A stretch of DNA of 20,019 nt from JAAXTX01 sp035560715 (GCA_035560715.1 DATMYW010000008.1:1-20019); one strand, 5' to 3'; positions 6,799-14,064 are shown, counted from the first letter of the stretch. A program made the numbers and translations. The notes: generated from the sequence alone by a model not told the origin.

Positions 6799-6828
6799 TT
6801 CCCGTAACGACGCGATAAGAAACGGGAA
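6799..6828 (+). promoter_or_regulatory. inverted repeat just upstream of a strong promoter
   Basis: TTCCCGT at 6799-6805 and ACGGGAA at 6822-6828 are perfect inverted copies 16 nt apart, ending three bases before the -35 box at 6832. It could be a binding site for a dimeric regulator or the remains of a terminator. No T run follows directly. Confidence 0.35.
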
Positions 6829-6831
6829 CGA

Positions 6832-6860
6832 TTGACCTGACGCGATTTTACTGCTATACT
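6832..6860 (+). promoter_or_regulatory. strong extended -10 promoter of the 6867 RNA
   Basis: TTGACC (6832-6837), exactly 17 bp, then TATACT (6855-6860) preceded by TGC (extended -10). By consensus this is the best promoter in the window. The start is near 6867. Confidence 0.85.
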
Positions 6861-6866
6861 GTATCT

Positions 6867-7464
6867 GTAATGCTCATTGAAAACGGTTTCGGTGAACGGC
6901 GAAAGAAGCTTCAGCCACGAATCCCCCCTGATCGTGACTGAAACCTCTTTCACTGTTCAAGTGTGGAAGTTAGAACTCTTCTTCCACCGCCTCGGATCTG
7001 ACCCGAGGACCCAAAAGAAAAACAAAAAGAAGGCGTCAGACGAACGGTAGGTCACCTCGGGGTGGCGGCCCGCTCGTCTGACGTCTCGCCTTCGAAGAAA
7101 TAATACTATCGAAGGAAAAAACAAACAGAAAAAGAGACAATCGTTCTTTCAACAAAGGCCAAGAGCCAGAGAACGGTGAAAGGAAAAGTCGTCAAACAGT
7201 CAGAACGACGGCAACAGGGAGCATGTCGACAAAATACATGCGGCCGAAATGGATCACTTTCAGTGAATAGCTTACTTCACCCGGAGTTATTCGCGGTGAC
7301 CTCGCCACATGTTGGGACATGCGGTCGGGCGTCCAGCGTTTCCAGTCATAAATATATTTTTTGGACTACGGGCCTGGCGCCCGACACCCCAACAATCTTC
7401 CCGGAAGATTCAGGGGGTCGGGCCGGACGGTGGGTGAGTGATGCCTTGATAGGGCGTTTTTTTT
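6867..7464 (+). ncRNA. large structured non-coding RNA candidate, about 600 nt
   Basis: Between the strong promoter and the terminator no protein frame looks coding, yet hairpins are packed end to end. TTCAG-CACGA pairs with TCGTG-CTGAA (6910-6942). GTGGAAG pairs with CTTCCAC (6963-6987) and CCTCGG with CCGAGG (6990-7008). A long two-part stem spans 7029-7093. CCTTCGA/TCGAAGG (7089-7115) shares bases with that stem. Further hairpins are CGTTCT/AGAACG (7142-7175), GTCGT/ACGAC (7188-7209), GCATGT/ACATGC (7221-7241), TCACT/AGTGA (7254-7266) and CATGT/ACATG (7308-7321). The last is an 11-bp stem with one bulge capped by AATCTTC/GAAGATT (7379-7423). A-rich linkers separate some stems. This layout resembles large ornate bacterial RNAs. 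I found no conserved core of RNase P RNA or tmRNA, so the family is unknown. Confidence 0.65.
7441..7464 (+). terminator. terminator of the 6867 RNA
   Basis: A 7-bp hairpin with two G-T pairs (ATGCCTT at 7441-7447, AGGGCGT at 7451-7457) is followed by eight T. Confidence 0.75.
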
Positions 7465-7465
7465 G

Positions 7466-7495
7466 TTTTCAAATCGGAAAGAATTGGGATATCAT
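7466..7495 (+). promoter_or_regulatory. yraN promoter, leaderless arrangement
   Basis: TTTTCA (7466-7471), 18 bp, TATCAT (7490-7495). Six bases separate the -10 from the ATG at 7502, so the predicted transcript start is the A of the start codon. Confidence 0.55.
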
Positions 7496-7501
7496 ACACG
7501 C

Positions 7502-7906
7502 ATGGGATTGATAAGGCGATTTCATCTGACGAATCCGACGGGAAGTCGCGGTGAGGATATCGCTGCGACGTTCCTTCGATCGCTCGGATATCGAATCCTG
7601 GATAGGAATTATCGGAACGATCGCGGAAGGGCACTCGGGGAAATTGATATCGTTGCCAAGGAGGGAAAGGAGCTTGTCTTCGTTGAGGTCAAGACGCGAA
7701 CGATTCCGATCGGAAGCGTACGGACGGTCATTCCCGAGGAGAGTATCACGCAGGGGAAACTGAGACGACTTTCCCGGATCGCCGAAGGGTACGTGAAGGA
7801 AAAGCGGATCGACTCGGTCCCGTATCGTTTCGATGCCGTATCGATTCTGATACGGGAAGGCGCTGACAGACCCGAGATTCGCCATTTGAAGGGTATTTTT
7901 CTGTAA
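7502..7906 (+). CDS. yraN: YraN/UPF0102 family endonuclease-fold protein
   Basis: A 134-residue protein with the hallmark UPF0102 pattern: GEDIAATFLRSLGYRILDRNYR, then GEIDIVAKEGKELVFVEVKTR. The E, D and ExK residues form the restriction-endonuclease-like active-site pattern. The biochemical role of the family is still unclear; it is usually found near rnhB, rplS or trmD in other bacteria. Here it follows a large structured RNA instead. ATG 7502 matches the usual start and has a -10 box exactly 6 nt upstream, implying a leaderless message. The codons upstream in the same frame are the promoter. Confidence 0.92.
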   Translation: MGLIRRFHLTNPTGSRGEDIAATFLRSLGYRILDRNYRNDRGRALGEIDIVAKEGKELVFVEVKTRTIPIGSVRTVIPEESITQGKLRRLSRIAEGYVKEKRIDSVPYRFDAVSILIREGADRPEIRHLKGIFL

Positions 7907-7937
7907 GACCCGTGAGTTTCGAGCCGGCGCGCCCGTC

Positions 7938-7966
7938 TTTACTTTCCCTTCGCGACGTCGTACAAT
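7938..7966 (+). promoter_or_regulatory. promoter of the dksA-like gene
   Basis: TTTACT (7938-7943), 17 bp, TACAAT (7961-7966). Start near 7973, leaving a leader of about 20 nt. Confidence 0.6.
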
Positions 7967-7993
7967 TGCTTCAGGTAGCCTTATTTCAAGCCT

Positions 7994-8353
7994 ATGACGA
8001 TCAGCAATGAATTCCGCGAGGAAATGAAAGCCGCACTGCTTGCCGAGAAGAGCCGACTGGAAGGGGAGCTCTCTCGCTTCGCCGACAAGACCGAGGTGCC
8101 GGGCGAATACGAGGCACGGTTCGAGGATATCGGTTCGGATCGGGATGACAATGCGACGGAAGTCGAGCAGTATTCTGATAATGTCGCTCTTGAGGACAAT
8201 CTCGAGGGGCGACTCGCGGAAACCAACGCGGCGCTTGCACGTATGGAGGACGGAAGCTACGGGAAATGTGTTTCCTGTGAAGGCGATATGGAGGAGGGCA
8301 GGCTCCGTGCCTATCCGTCGGCAAAGGAGTGCATGGCGTGCCTTCGGAAGTGA
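7994..8353 (+). CDS. DksA/TraR-type C4 zinc-finger protein
   Basis: A 119-residue protein with an acidic coiled-coil first part (residues 5-85, rich in Glu/Asp/Arg) and a four-cysteine zinc finger C92-x2-C95-x17-C113-x2-C116, in the order of DksA/TraR. DksA-like proteins enter the secondary channel of RNA polymerase and tune promoters, often with ppGpp. The exact subgroup cannot be decided. The ATG sits in TTCAAGCCTATG, a 12-nt string that also precedes htpX. The stop at 8351-8353 is one base away from the ATG of the lspA-like gene, so the two are probably co-transcribed and perhaps translationally coupled. Confidence 0.88.
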   Translation: MTISNEFREEMKAALLAEKSRLEGELSRFADKTEVPGEYEARFEDIGSDRDDNATEVEQYSDNVALEDNLEGRLAETNAALARMEDGSYGKCVSCEGDMEEGRLRAYPSAKECMACLRK

Positions 8354-8354
8354 C

Positions 8355-8780
8355 ATGACTTCCCCGCGAATGAAATCCGTCATACTCTGCCGCGACCTGG
8401 CTTTGGTCGCGGCTTTGGTTTTCGTATGCGTGGAGTCGACCTCGCTGCTTTCCTCACCTTTCGGAGCGTACTGTAATCCGCACGGTCCGTGGGGTTCGGC
8501 GATTTCGAACGGGGTCATGATACTCATCGTCATACCCGTCATCGTGGCGGGGTGTATCGCGCTCTTTCATTCCAACGCCCGTGTCGTCCGTATCGCGTTG
8601 ATCCTGATCCTGGCCGGCGGGATCGGAAACCTTGTCAGCCGCGTCCGGTTCGGATGCGTGTTCGATATCATGTTCTTCGAGCGGTATCCGGCATTCAATA
8701 TCGCCGACGTCATGCTGACCTTCGGAGGCGCGATCCTCGCCTGCGTACTGCTTCGAAATGAAAAGGACGCGTCGCTGTGA
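8355..8780 (+). CDS. lspA: signal peptidase II-like membrane protease (divergent LspA)
   Basis: A 141-residue protein with four hydrophobic segments (about 11-28, 48-68, 74-92, 118-136). LspA removes the signal peptide from prolipoproteins in the membrane. Family blocks are visible: GGIGNLVSRVRFG, then VFDIMFF with catalytic-type D104, then PAFNIAD with D118. An N-x-x-G block (CNPHGPWG) stands where LspA has NxGxAF. It is divergent: the usual GNLIDR reads GNLVSR, the first helix lacks the common Asp/Lys pair, and the loop between the two Asp residues is short. ATG 8355 follows the dksA-like stop by one base. A second in-frame ATG at 8370 is possible. Confidence 0.75.
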   Translation: MTSPRMKSVILCRDLALVAALVFVCVESTSLLSSPFGAYCNPHGPWGSAISNGVMILIVIPVIVAGCIALFHSNARVVRIALILILAGGIGNLVSRVRFGCVFDIMFFERYPAFNIADVMLTFGGAILACVLLRNEKDASL

Positions 8781-8786
8781 TATAGT
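8758..8786 (+). promoter_or_regulatory. candidate comM promoter
   Basis: TATAGT at 8781-8786 directly follows the lspA stop. ATGAAA at 8758-8763 matches four of six -35 positions at a 17-bp distance. Start near 8793, 14 nt before the comM ATG. Confidence 0.45.
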
Positions 8787-8806
8787 GAAGGCATATATCG
8801 AACGCT

Positions 8807-10330
8807 ATGCCCGCACGGATTTATTCGATGGCGACGGTCGGTTTGGATGGGGTGACGGTCGAAGTGGAAGTAGACGTCCTCTCACAGGGGCTGCACGCGT
8901 TCACGCTCGTCGGACTTCCGGACACGTCGGTCAAGGAATCGCGCGAGCGTGTAAGTTCGGCCATAAAGAACAGTGCATTCAAACCGCCACACCAAAACGG
9001 TCGTATAACGGTGAGTCTCGCGCCTGCCGACCTTCCGAAGCAGGGACCGGTGTATGATCTACCGATCGCCCTCGGATATCTCCGGGCGACCGGTCAGCTC
9101 GAATTCGATCCGAAAGGAAAGCTGTTTCTCGGGGAACTCGCACTTGACGGGGCGGTGAGGCGGGTGAACGGCGTCATCTCGGCCGCTATCCTGGCGCGGG
9201 ATGCCGGGTATTCCGAGCTGTACGTCCCCACTCAGAATGCCGAGGAAGCCTCGCTTATTCCGGGAATCACTGTTTATCCCGTGAAAAACCTGTTTTCCCT
9301 TGTCTCGCATCTGCTTGGTCGCGAGCGAATCGAGGCGTTCGTACCCGATCCGGCGTCGCTCGAAGATGCCGATACGCACCTTCCGGATATGGCGGAAGTA
9401 CGGGGGCAGGAACATGCGAAGCGTGCACTCGAGATTGCCGCCGCCGGTGGTCACAACGTGATACTCGTCGGGCCGCCGGGTTCGGGAAAAACGCTTCTGA
9501 CTCGCGCGCTCCCATCCATCCTTCCGGTCCTTTCTCTTTCTGAGAGTCTCGAAGTGACGAAAATTTTTTCAGTCGCCGGAAAACTTTCGACCGGGAGGGC
9601 ACTCTTGCGGAATCGGCCGTTCCGCTCTCCTCATCATAGTGCCTCCGCGATTTCGCTTGTCGGCGGCGGAAGCATACCGAAGCCCGGTGAAGTGAGTCTC
9701 GCACATCGCGGAGTGCTGTTCCTCGACGAGTTCGCGGAGTTTCCGAAGTCCGTACTGGAAAATCTGCGTCAGCCGCTCGAAGACGGGTTCGTTTCGGTAT
9801 CGCGCATCAAGGGAACGAGCGTCTTTCCGGCACGATTTACGTTGGTGGCGGCGATGAACCCATGTCCGTGTGGGTATGCCGGCGATCCCGAACGCATGTG
9901 CTCGTGCTCGCCGTTTCAGGTGAATCGCTATCGTGAACGCATATCGGGACCGATCCTCGACCGTATAGACTTGCAGGTATCCGTCCCACGTCCAAAGATC
10001 GAAAAGCTCGAGGAAACGGGCTGTGGCGAACCGAGTGCGGATATACGCGAACGCGTAGAGGCGGCACGCGAGCGACAGACCAGACGCTACGAAGGTCGGG
10101 GGATCCACACCAACAACGAGATGGGAGCGGACATGATCCGTGAATTCTGCGTGCTCGACGACGCGTCGAAAGAGTTGCTTCGGGGTGCCGTGTCGGAATT
10201 GAAATTGTCCGCCCGCAGTTATCATCGGATTCTCAAGGTCGCGCGGACGATCGCGGATCTCGCCCTGGCGGACGATATTGCGCCTGGACACATCGCGGAA
10301 GCACTGCAGTACCGTTTCCGAAGTGAATAG
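8807..10330 (+). CDS. comM: ComM/YifB family Mg-chelatase-like AAA+ ATPase
   Basis: A 507-residue protein, the normal length for the family. The N-terminal Lon-protease-like fold (MPARIYSMATVGLDGVTVEVEVD) is followed by the AAA+ core, with Walker A GPPGSGKT at 222-229 and Walker B LFLDEF around D307-E308. The Cys-containing stretch NPCPCGY...CSC is typical of ComM, and the C-terminal Mg-chelatase domain holds RSYHRILKVARTIADL. ComM is a hexameric helicase that promotes branch migration during natural transformation in Vibrio and Haemophilus. In this organism a part in DNA uptake or recombination is inferred. No Shine-Dalgarno is visible before the ATG. Confidence 0.96.
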   Translation: MPARIYSMATVGLDGVTVEVEVDVLSQGLHAFTLVGLPDTSVKESRERVSSAIKNSAFKPPHQNGRITVSLAPADLPKQGPVYDLPIALGYLRATGQLEFDPKGKLFLGELALDGAVRRVNGVISAAILARDAGYSELYVPTQNAEEASLIPGITVYPVKNLFSLVSHLLGRERIEAFVPDPASLEDADTHLPDMAEVRGQEHAKRALEIAAAGGHNVILVGPPGSGKTLLTRALPSILPVLSLSESLEVTKIFSVAGKLSTGRALLRNRPFRSPHHSASAISLVGGGSIPKPGEVSLAHRGVLFLDEFAEFPKSVLENLRQPLEDGFVSVSRIKGTSVFPARFTLVAAMNPCPCGYAGDPERMCSCSPFQVNRYRERISGPILDRIDLQVSVPRPKIEKLEETGCGEPSADIRERVEAARERQTRRYEGRGIHTNNEMGADMIREFCVLDDASKELLRGAVSELKLSARSYHRILKVARTIADLALADDIAPGHIAEALQYRFRSE

Positions 10331-10346
10331 CCTCGGAATTCGTAGG

Positions 10347-10374
10347 TTGCATACGGAAGGCACGGTGTTACAAT
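10347..10374 (+). promoter_or_regulatory. promoter of the 10429 gene
   Basis: TTGCAT (10347-10352), 16 bp, TACAAT (10369-10374) with an extended TGT. Start near 10381. Confidence 0.5.
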
Positions 10375-10428
10375 GAACCTTCCGATGTTCTTCGGGCCCC
10401 ACGTTACGAACCGAATGTGTCACACGAC

Positions 10429-11376
10429 ATGCGGAAGAAAGCAACAGTCGTATTCGCAGTGATATTGATCGGAGGCGCTTGTGCCGCCGTTTTTTTGCTT
10501 ACCAGAGGGGAAAATAGGATTTTCGATGCTGGGCTTCAAAAAATGGTCACGATCACCGTCGACGGGTTTCCGTTGCCGTACGGACCGGTGTCAGCGTCGA
10601 CCGTCGGAGAACTGCTTGATTCGTCGGGATTGGATATATCGCAAGACGATCAGGTGTTCCCCGATCGTGGGATAATGCTTTCATCAGGCATGGACATCCA
10701 TGTCTTTCGGATGAAAACCGTTTCGGTAACGGCCGACAAGATCACTCGCGTCGTGGACACGACGGCACGTACGGCAGACGAGGTGCTGCTCGACGCGGGA
10801 ATACCGGTCGGAGACGATGATCTCGTGACTCCGGATAGTACGACACTTCTTGGCAGAAAGGGAAAGATAACCGTGACGCGCGTCGAGATCCGCGAGGAAT
10901 CGGTCGACAAGCCGATCGCATTCCAAACGTCCGTCACGGAGGATACCTCTCTGAGCTGGAGAAAGAAAATCACCAAACAGAAAGGAGAGAACGGCACCCG
11001 CACGATCCGCTATCGTGTCAGCTATCATGACGGTAAGGAAGTAGCTCGGAAGTTGCTCGGGAGCGAAGTGACGAAAGATCCGACGCAGGAAGTAGTCGTT
11101 CAGGGCACGTATGTCAAGGTTGGCAAGGCGGCCACCGGACAGGGGACCTGGTATTCGTTTACCGGGAAACTCGCGGCGGCGAGTCTGACGCTTCCATTGG
11201 GAAGCTATGCGCGCGTGACGAATCCGGAAAATGGTAAGTCGGTCATCGTGGTCATTAATGACCACGGCCCATATGGAAAGGGTCGCATCATCGATCTCGA
11301 CCGGGTCGCCTTCCAGCAGATAGCCTCACTCGGTGCTGGTATCATCGAGGTGAGGGTTGAGCCGGTGTTGAATTAG
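10429..11376 (+). CDS. secreted YabE-like protein: DUF348 repeats, G5 domain, RlpA-like barrel
   Basis: A 315-residue envelope protein. A basic start and hydrophobic helix (residues 5-25) act as signal or anchor. Two DUF348 repeats follow (about 37-97 and 97-155, each with a TVGELL or TADEVL helix), then a G5 domain (about 155-232, VEIREESVDKPIAF...GTYVKVG). The end is a double-psi beta-barrel of RlpA type (about 235-315, YARVTNPENGKSVIVVINDHGPYGKGRIIDLD). YabE/Rpf-type proteins act on peptidoglycan, and RlpA is a septal lytic transglycosylase in Pseudomonas. The barrel keeps the INDHGPY Asp but lacks the usual ASGExFD stretch, so activity is uncertain. ATG 10429 is preferred; a GTG lies four codons upstream. 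Confidence 0.85.
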   Translation: MRKKATVVFAVILIGGACAAVFLLTRGENRIFDAGLQKMVTITVDGFPLPYGPVSASTVGELLDSSGLDISQDDQVFPDRGIMLSSGMDIHVFRMKTVSVTADKITRVVDTTARTADEVLLDAGIPVGDDDLVTPDSTTLLGRKGKITVTRVEIREESVDKPIAFQTSVTEDTSLSWRKKITKQKGENGTRTIRYRVSYHDGKEVARKLLGSEVTKDPTQEVVVQGTYVKVGKAATGQGTWYSFTGKLAAASLTLPLGSYARVTNPENGKSVIVVINDHGPYGKGRIIDLDRVAFQQIASLGAGIIEVRVEPVLN

Positions 11377-11476
11377 TTTCGAGCCGAATGCGAAAGGCGA
11401 ACGTCGAAGACCGCGTGGTCCGAATGTCGGACGAACACGGAAATGATGTGATGTGAAGTCTGAGCGGCAGATGATG

Positions 11477-11482
11477 TATACT
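11477..11482 (+). promoter_or_regulatory. -10 box of rsmA, leaderless arrangement
   Basis: TATACT ends 6 nt before the ATG at 11489, placing the expected start on the A of the start codon. The -35 is weak (GTGAAG at 11453-11458, 18-bp spacer). Confidence 0.5.
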
Positions 11483-11488
11483 ACCGGC

Positions 11489-12310
11489 ATGGAAACCGTA
11501 CAAGCGAAGAAATCACTCGGACAGAACTTTCTCCGCGATGTCGATATCATCGACGGGATTTTGGAAATCGCGGACCTCGGATCGGAAGATCGGGTGCTTG
11601 AGATAGGTCCGGGAACGGGTGCTCTCACATCTCATCTGCTCGCGCACGTGGCGTCCGTGACCGCCGTCGAGATCGATCACGACATGATCGTCCGTCTCGG
11701 AGAGACCTTTTGCGAATCCAAGGGCTTGTCTTTATTGGAAGCGAATATCCTCGACATGGATCTCGGCACCTATCTTCGCGACGCCGGTTTCGAGGATGGA
11801 AAGTACAAGATTATCGCGAATATCCCCTATTACATAACCGCTCCGATCATCCGTCTCCTCTTGTCTTTGGCGATACGTCCGGAGAGGATGGTGCTCATGG
11901 TGCAAGAAGAGGTAGCCGACCGTCTGACGGCGCCTCCCGGCGGTATGAGCCTGCTATCCTTGTCGGCACAGTACTATGCCGACGTGACGAAGGAACTGTT
12001 CGTACCGAAGACGGCATTCGACCCGGTACCGAAGGTGGATAGCGCCGTGATCAGTCTCGTCCCGAAGCGCGAATTCTCCGCTGAATCGGACCGGAAACTG
12101 TTTCGTATAGCCCGCGCCGGATTCGCGGCGCGTCGCAAGACGCTCGCGAACAATCTCTCCTCGAGCCTTCGTATTCCTCGCAAGGAGATCGAGTCGATGC
12201 TTGGGTCACTCGGATTGTCGACCCTTGTCCGAGCACAGGAACTCGCAGTCGATGAGTGGATACGATTTTCGGAGCGGATCGATCGATGGGAACGGCAGCC
12301 CGAACGATAG
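11489..12310 (+). CDS. rsmA: 16S rRNA (adenine1518-N6/adenine1519-N6)-dimethyltransferase
   Basis: A 273-residue protein (E. coli KsgA has 273). It dimethylates two adjacent adenines in the 3' hairpin of 16S rRNA as a late check in small-subunit assembly. Family motifs are intact: KKSLGQNFLRD at the start, the SAM-binding LEIGPGTG (G40-G44), the acidic VEIDHDM, and the catalytic NIPYY at 111-115. A C-terminal helical domain follows. ATG 11489 gives the canonical start; the frame extends upstream through the promoter. It converges on the UbiA-family gene and shares its terminator. Confidence 0.97.
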   Translation: METVQAKKSLGQNFLRDVDIIDGILEIADLGSEDRVLEIGPGTGALTSHLLAHVASVTAVEIDHDMIVRLGETFCESKGLSLLEANILDMDLGTYLRDAGFEDGKYKIIANIPYYITAPIIRLLLSLAIRPERMVLMVQEEVADRLTAPPGGMSLLSLSAQYYADVTKELFVPKTAFDPVPKVDSAVISLVPKREFSAESDRKLFRIARAGFAARRKTLANNLSSSLRIPRKEIESMLGSLGLSTLVRAQELAVDEWIRFSERIDRWERQPER

Positions 12311-12317
12311 CGAAAGA

Positions 12318-12341
12318 AAAACCGACCGAACGGTCGGTTTT
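12318..12341. terminator. bidirectional terminator between rsmA and the UbiA-family gene
   Basis: AAAACCGACC at 12318-12327 pairs perfectly with GGTCGGTTTT at 12332-12341 around a GAAC loop. The A and T runs on the two sides give a U-tract to both converging transcripts. Confidence 0.88.
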
Positions 12342-12356
12342 AATGACATATGTCGG

Positions 12357-14036
12357 TCAGGCAAGGAGCATGAGGGTCGTGATGATGCCGTAAACCGTGA
12401 CGAGGAGCATATTCCAGCCCGGGAGGGCACGATACGAGCCCCAATGACCATGCTTCCTGCCGGCACGGCGCACGGTGAGGAACGCGAGGCTTCCGAAGAC
12501 AACCGAGGGGATGAGGAGACCGACTTCATGCAAGACGACGGGACTCGCGACATAGCAGGCGAAGAGGGCCGATCCGATAAGCGTTCGGGCGCGCTCTTCG
12601 CCGAGAATGACGGGAATCGTGCGGACGCCGTCCTTCTTATCACCTTCGATATCCTTGAAATCCTTGAGCGGAAGCGTTATCGCGTAGCAGACGAAGAGGA
12701 ATGAGAGAAGCGGGAATGGGACGGGGACGATATCCTCGACGGGTGAGAGGATCGAATATCCGGAAAGTAGTATCGCAATCCCCGCGGCTGCGGAGAGTGA
12801 CGTTGCGACGACGGGGACCCGTTTCAGTCGCAGTGGCGGCATTGAGTAGATCCAGGCGATCGCCTGATAGGCGAGGAGAAACATCATCGCCTTGAGACTC
12901 ACGATGGCAGAAAAAAGGATCGAGACGGAAAAGAACAGGATTCCCATCTGCCGATACGATGATTCCGGAATCGCGTGTTTCACGAGCGGTCGCATCGGAT
13001 TCGTGACTGCGTCGATGCCGCGATCGGAAAGGTCATTTCCGATGACCGAGGCGATCCAGGCGCTCTCGATCGCGGCGATCATGACAATGACAGAGAGGAC
13101 TTCAAACAGGTGGAAATCCGGATCCGCACCGGCATAGATCATGGCGAGTCCGCCGCCGAGGAACAGGAGTCCGCCGTGCCAGAAGGCCTGAGGCCAGCGT
13201 ACGTTACGCAGAAGGGCCATGAATACCCTGCGGGAAGAAACATAGAGGTATGTGCCGACCTGCGTGACGGCGAGAATCGCATAGACGAAACTCATCCGGA
13301 TCCCGAGCGACATCCTCGGATCCGCGATCTCCTTGCCGAAGAACCGACGTGGGGAGATCATGTATCCGGCGATATCCGCGTCCGTCACTCCGAGGAGTCC
13401 CTGACGGGATGCGAGCGCCGCGATGGCGACATAGGACGGGAACGTGCCGAGTATGAAGAAGGCGGTATAGGAAAGGAAAATGATGCCGAGCGCCCTGAGC
13501 GGTTTCCGCAGGCGGATGAGCGTATAACATCCGAGCGCAAGACTCATAAATGCGACTTCAGCGCGGACACCGTAGGTGATACCCATGCTTGGTGAGCCGC
13601 CGAAGAAGTGGAAGTAGTCCGAAAGGAGTGCCTGAATCCCGTCGAACTGATAGAAACTCCAGAATGCCTGGTCGCCGAAAACGATTTTGTCGATCACCGG
13701 CGGGGTCCAGATAATCAAAAATCCGACGAGCAGTACATTCGTTGCACGAAGCCAGGAAGAAGCGCCCGCGAGCCGTACGATCGGTAGGAACAGGAGGAAA
13801 GAGAACAGGAAGAAAAGGAACGTGTGGGAAAATTCGTAGAGGACGTATCCGAGAGATTCGGAGACGAACCAGTTGGTACCGTTCTCGACGAACAGGCGGA
13901 CAAGGATGATCGCGAGAAACGTTATTGTGAATCCTCCGAGCGAAAGCGGCGTCGTTTCGATCGATTCGATGGTTTCGAAAAGCGACCGGTCAACAACGCG
14001 CATCATCGATCGTATGCGGAGCGTCCTTTTCTTCAT
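12357..14036 (-). CDS. UbiA-family prenyltransferase with an extra N-terminal membrane domain
   Basis: A 559-residue polytopic protein. The C-terminal part (from about 285) is a UbiA-type enzyme with both metal-diphosphate motifs: NDLSDRGID at 334-342 followed by TNPMRPL, and DFKDIEGD at 459-466 followed by DGVRTIPV. Such enzymes move prenyl groups onto aromatic or polar acceptors in the membrane, as in quinone or ether-lipid synthesis. The acceptor here is unknown. The first 270 residues form another set of hydrophobic helices without a motif I recognise, roughly doubling the usual length near 290. A longer frame begins at 14066, but that ATG is part of the TATAAT box. The ATG at 14036 (MKKRTLRIR) is therefore chosen. 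It is the only gene on this strand. Confidence 0.85.
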   Translation of the reverse strand: MKKRTLRIRSMMRVVDRSLFETIESIETTPLSLGGFTITFLAIILVRLFVENGTNWFVSESLGYVLYEFSHTFLFFLFSFLLFLPIVRLAGASSWLRATNVLLVGFLIIWTPPVIDKIVFGDQAFWSFYQFDGIQALLSDYFHFFGGSPSMGITYGVRAEVAFMSLALGCYTLIRLRKPLRALGIIFLSYTAFFILGTFPSYVAIAALASRQGLLGVTDADIAGYMISPRRFFGKEIADPRMSLGIRMSFVYAILAVTQVGTYLYVSSRRVFMALLRNVRWPQAFWHGGLLFLGGGLAMIYAGADPDFHLFEVLSVIVMIAAIESAWIASVIGNDLSDRGIDAVTNPMRPLVKHAIPESSYRQMGILFFSVSILFSAIVSLKAMMFLLAYQAIAWIYSMPPLRLKRVPVVATSLSAAAGIAILLSGYSILSPVEDIVPVPFPLLSFLFVCYAITLPLKDFKDIEGDKKDGVRTIPVILGEERARTLIGSALFACYVASPVVLHEVGLLIPSVVFGSLAFLTVRRAGRKHGHWGSYRALPGWNMLLVTVYGIITTLMLLA

Positions 14037-14064
14037 AGTACTGGAAATGGGGATTACGCGCTCC

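Noticed and set aside
7170..7230. Resemblance of GGAAAAGTC and AACAGGGAGCA to RNase P RNA segments, and of the GTCGTCAAAC region to tmRNA
   Set aside because: The GC-rich P4 pairing and the 3' conserved block of RNase P RNA are missing, and there is no tRNA-like end or tag ending in Ala-Ala for tmRNA.
7176..7511. 111-codon frame inside the large non-coding region
   Set aside because: The translation has no domain-like pattern and crosses several perfect hairpins, a terminator and the yraN promoter and start.
7469..8542. Long open frame on the - strand across yraN, the dksA-like gene and lspA
   Set aside because: It lies opposite three well-supported genes, its protein has no recognisable motif, and long antisense frames are expected in GC-rich coding DNA.
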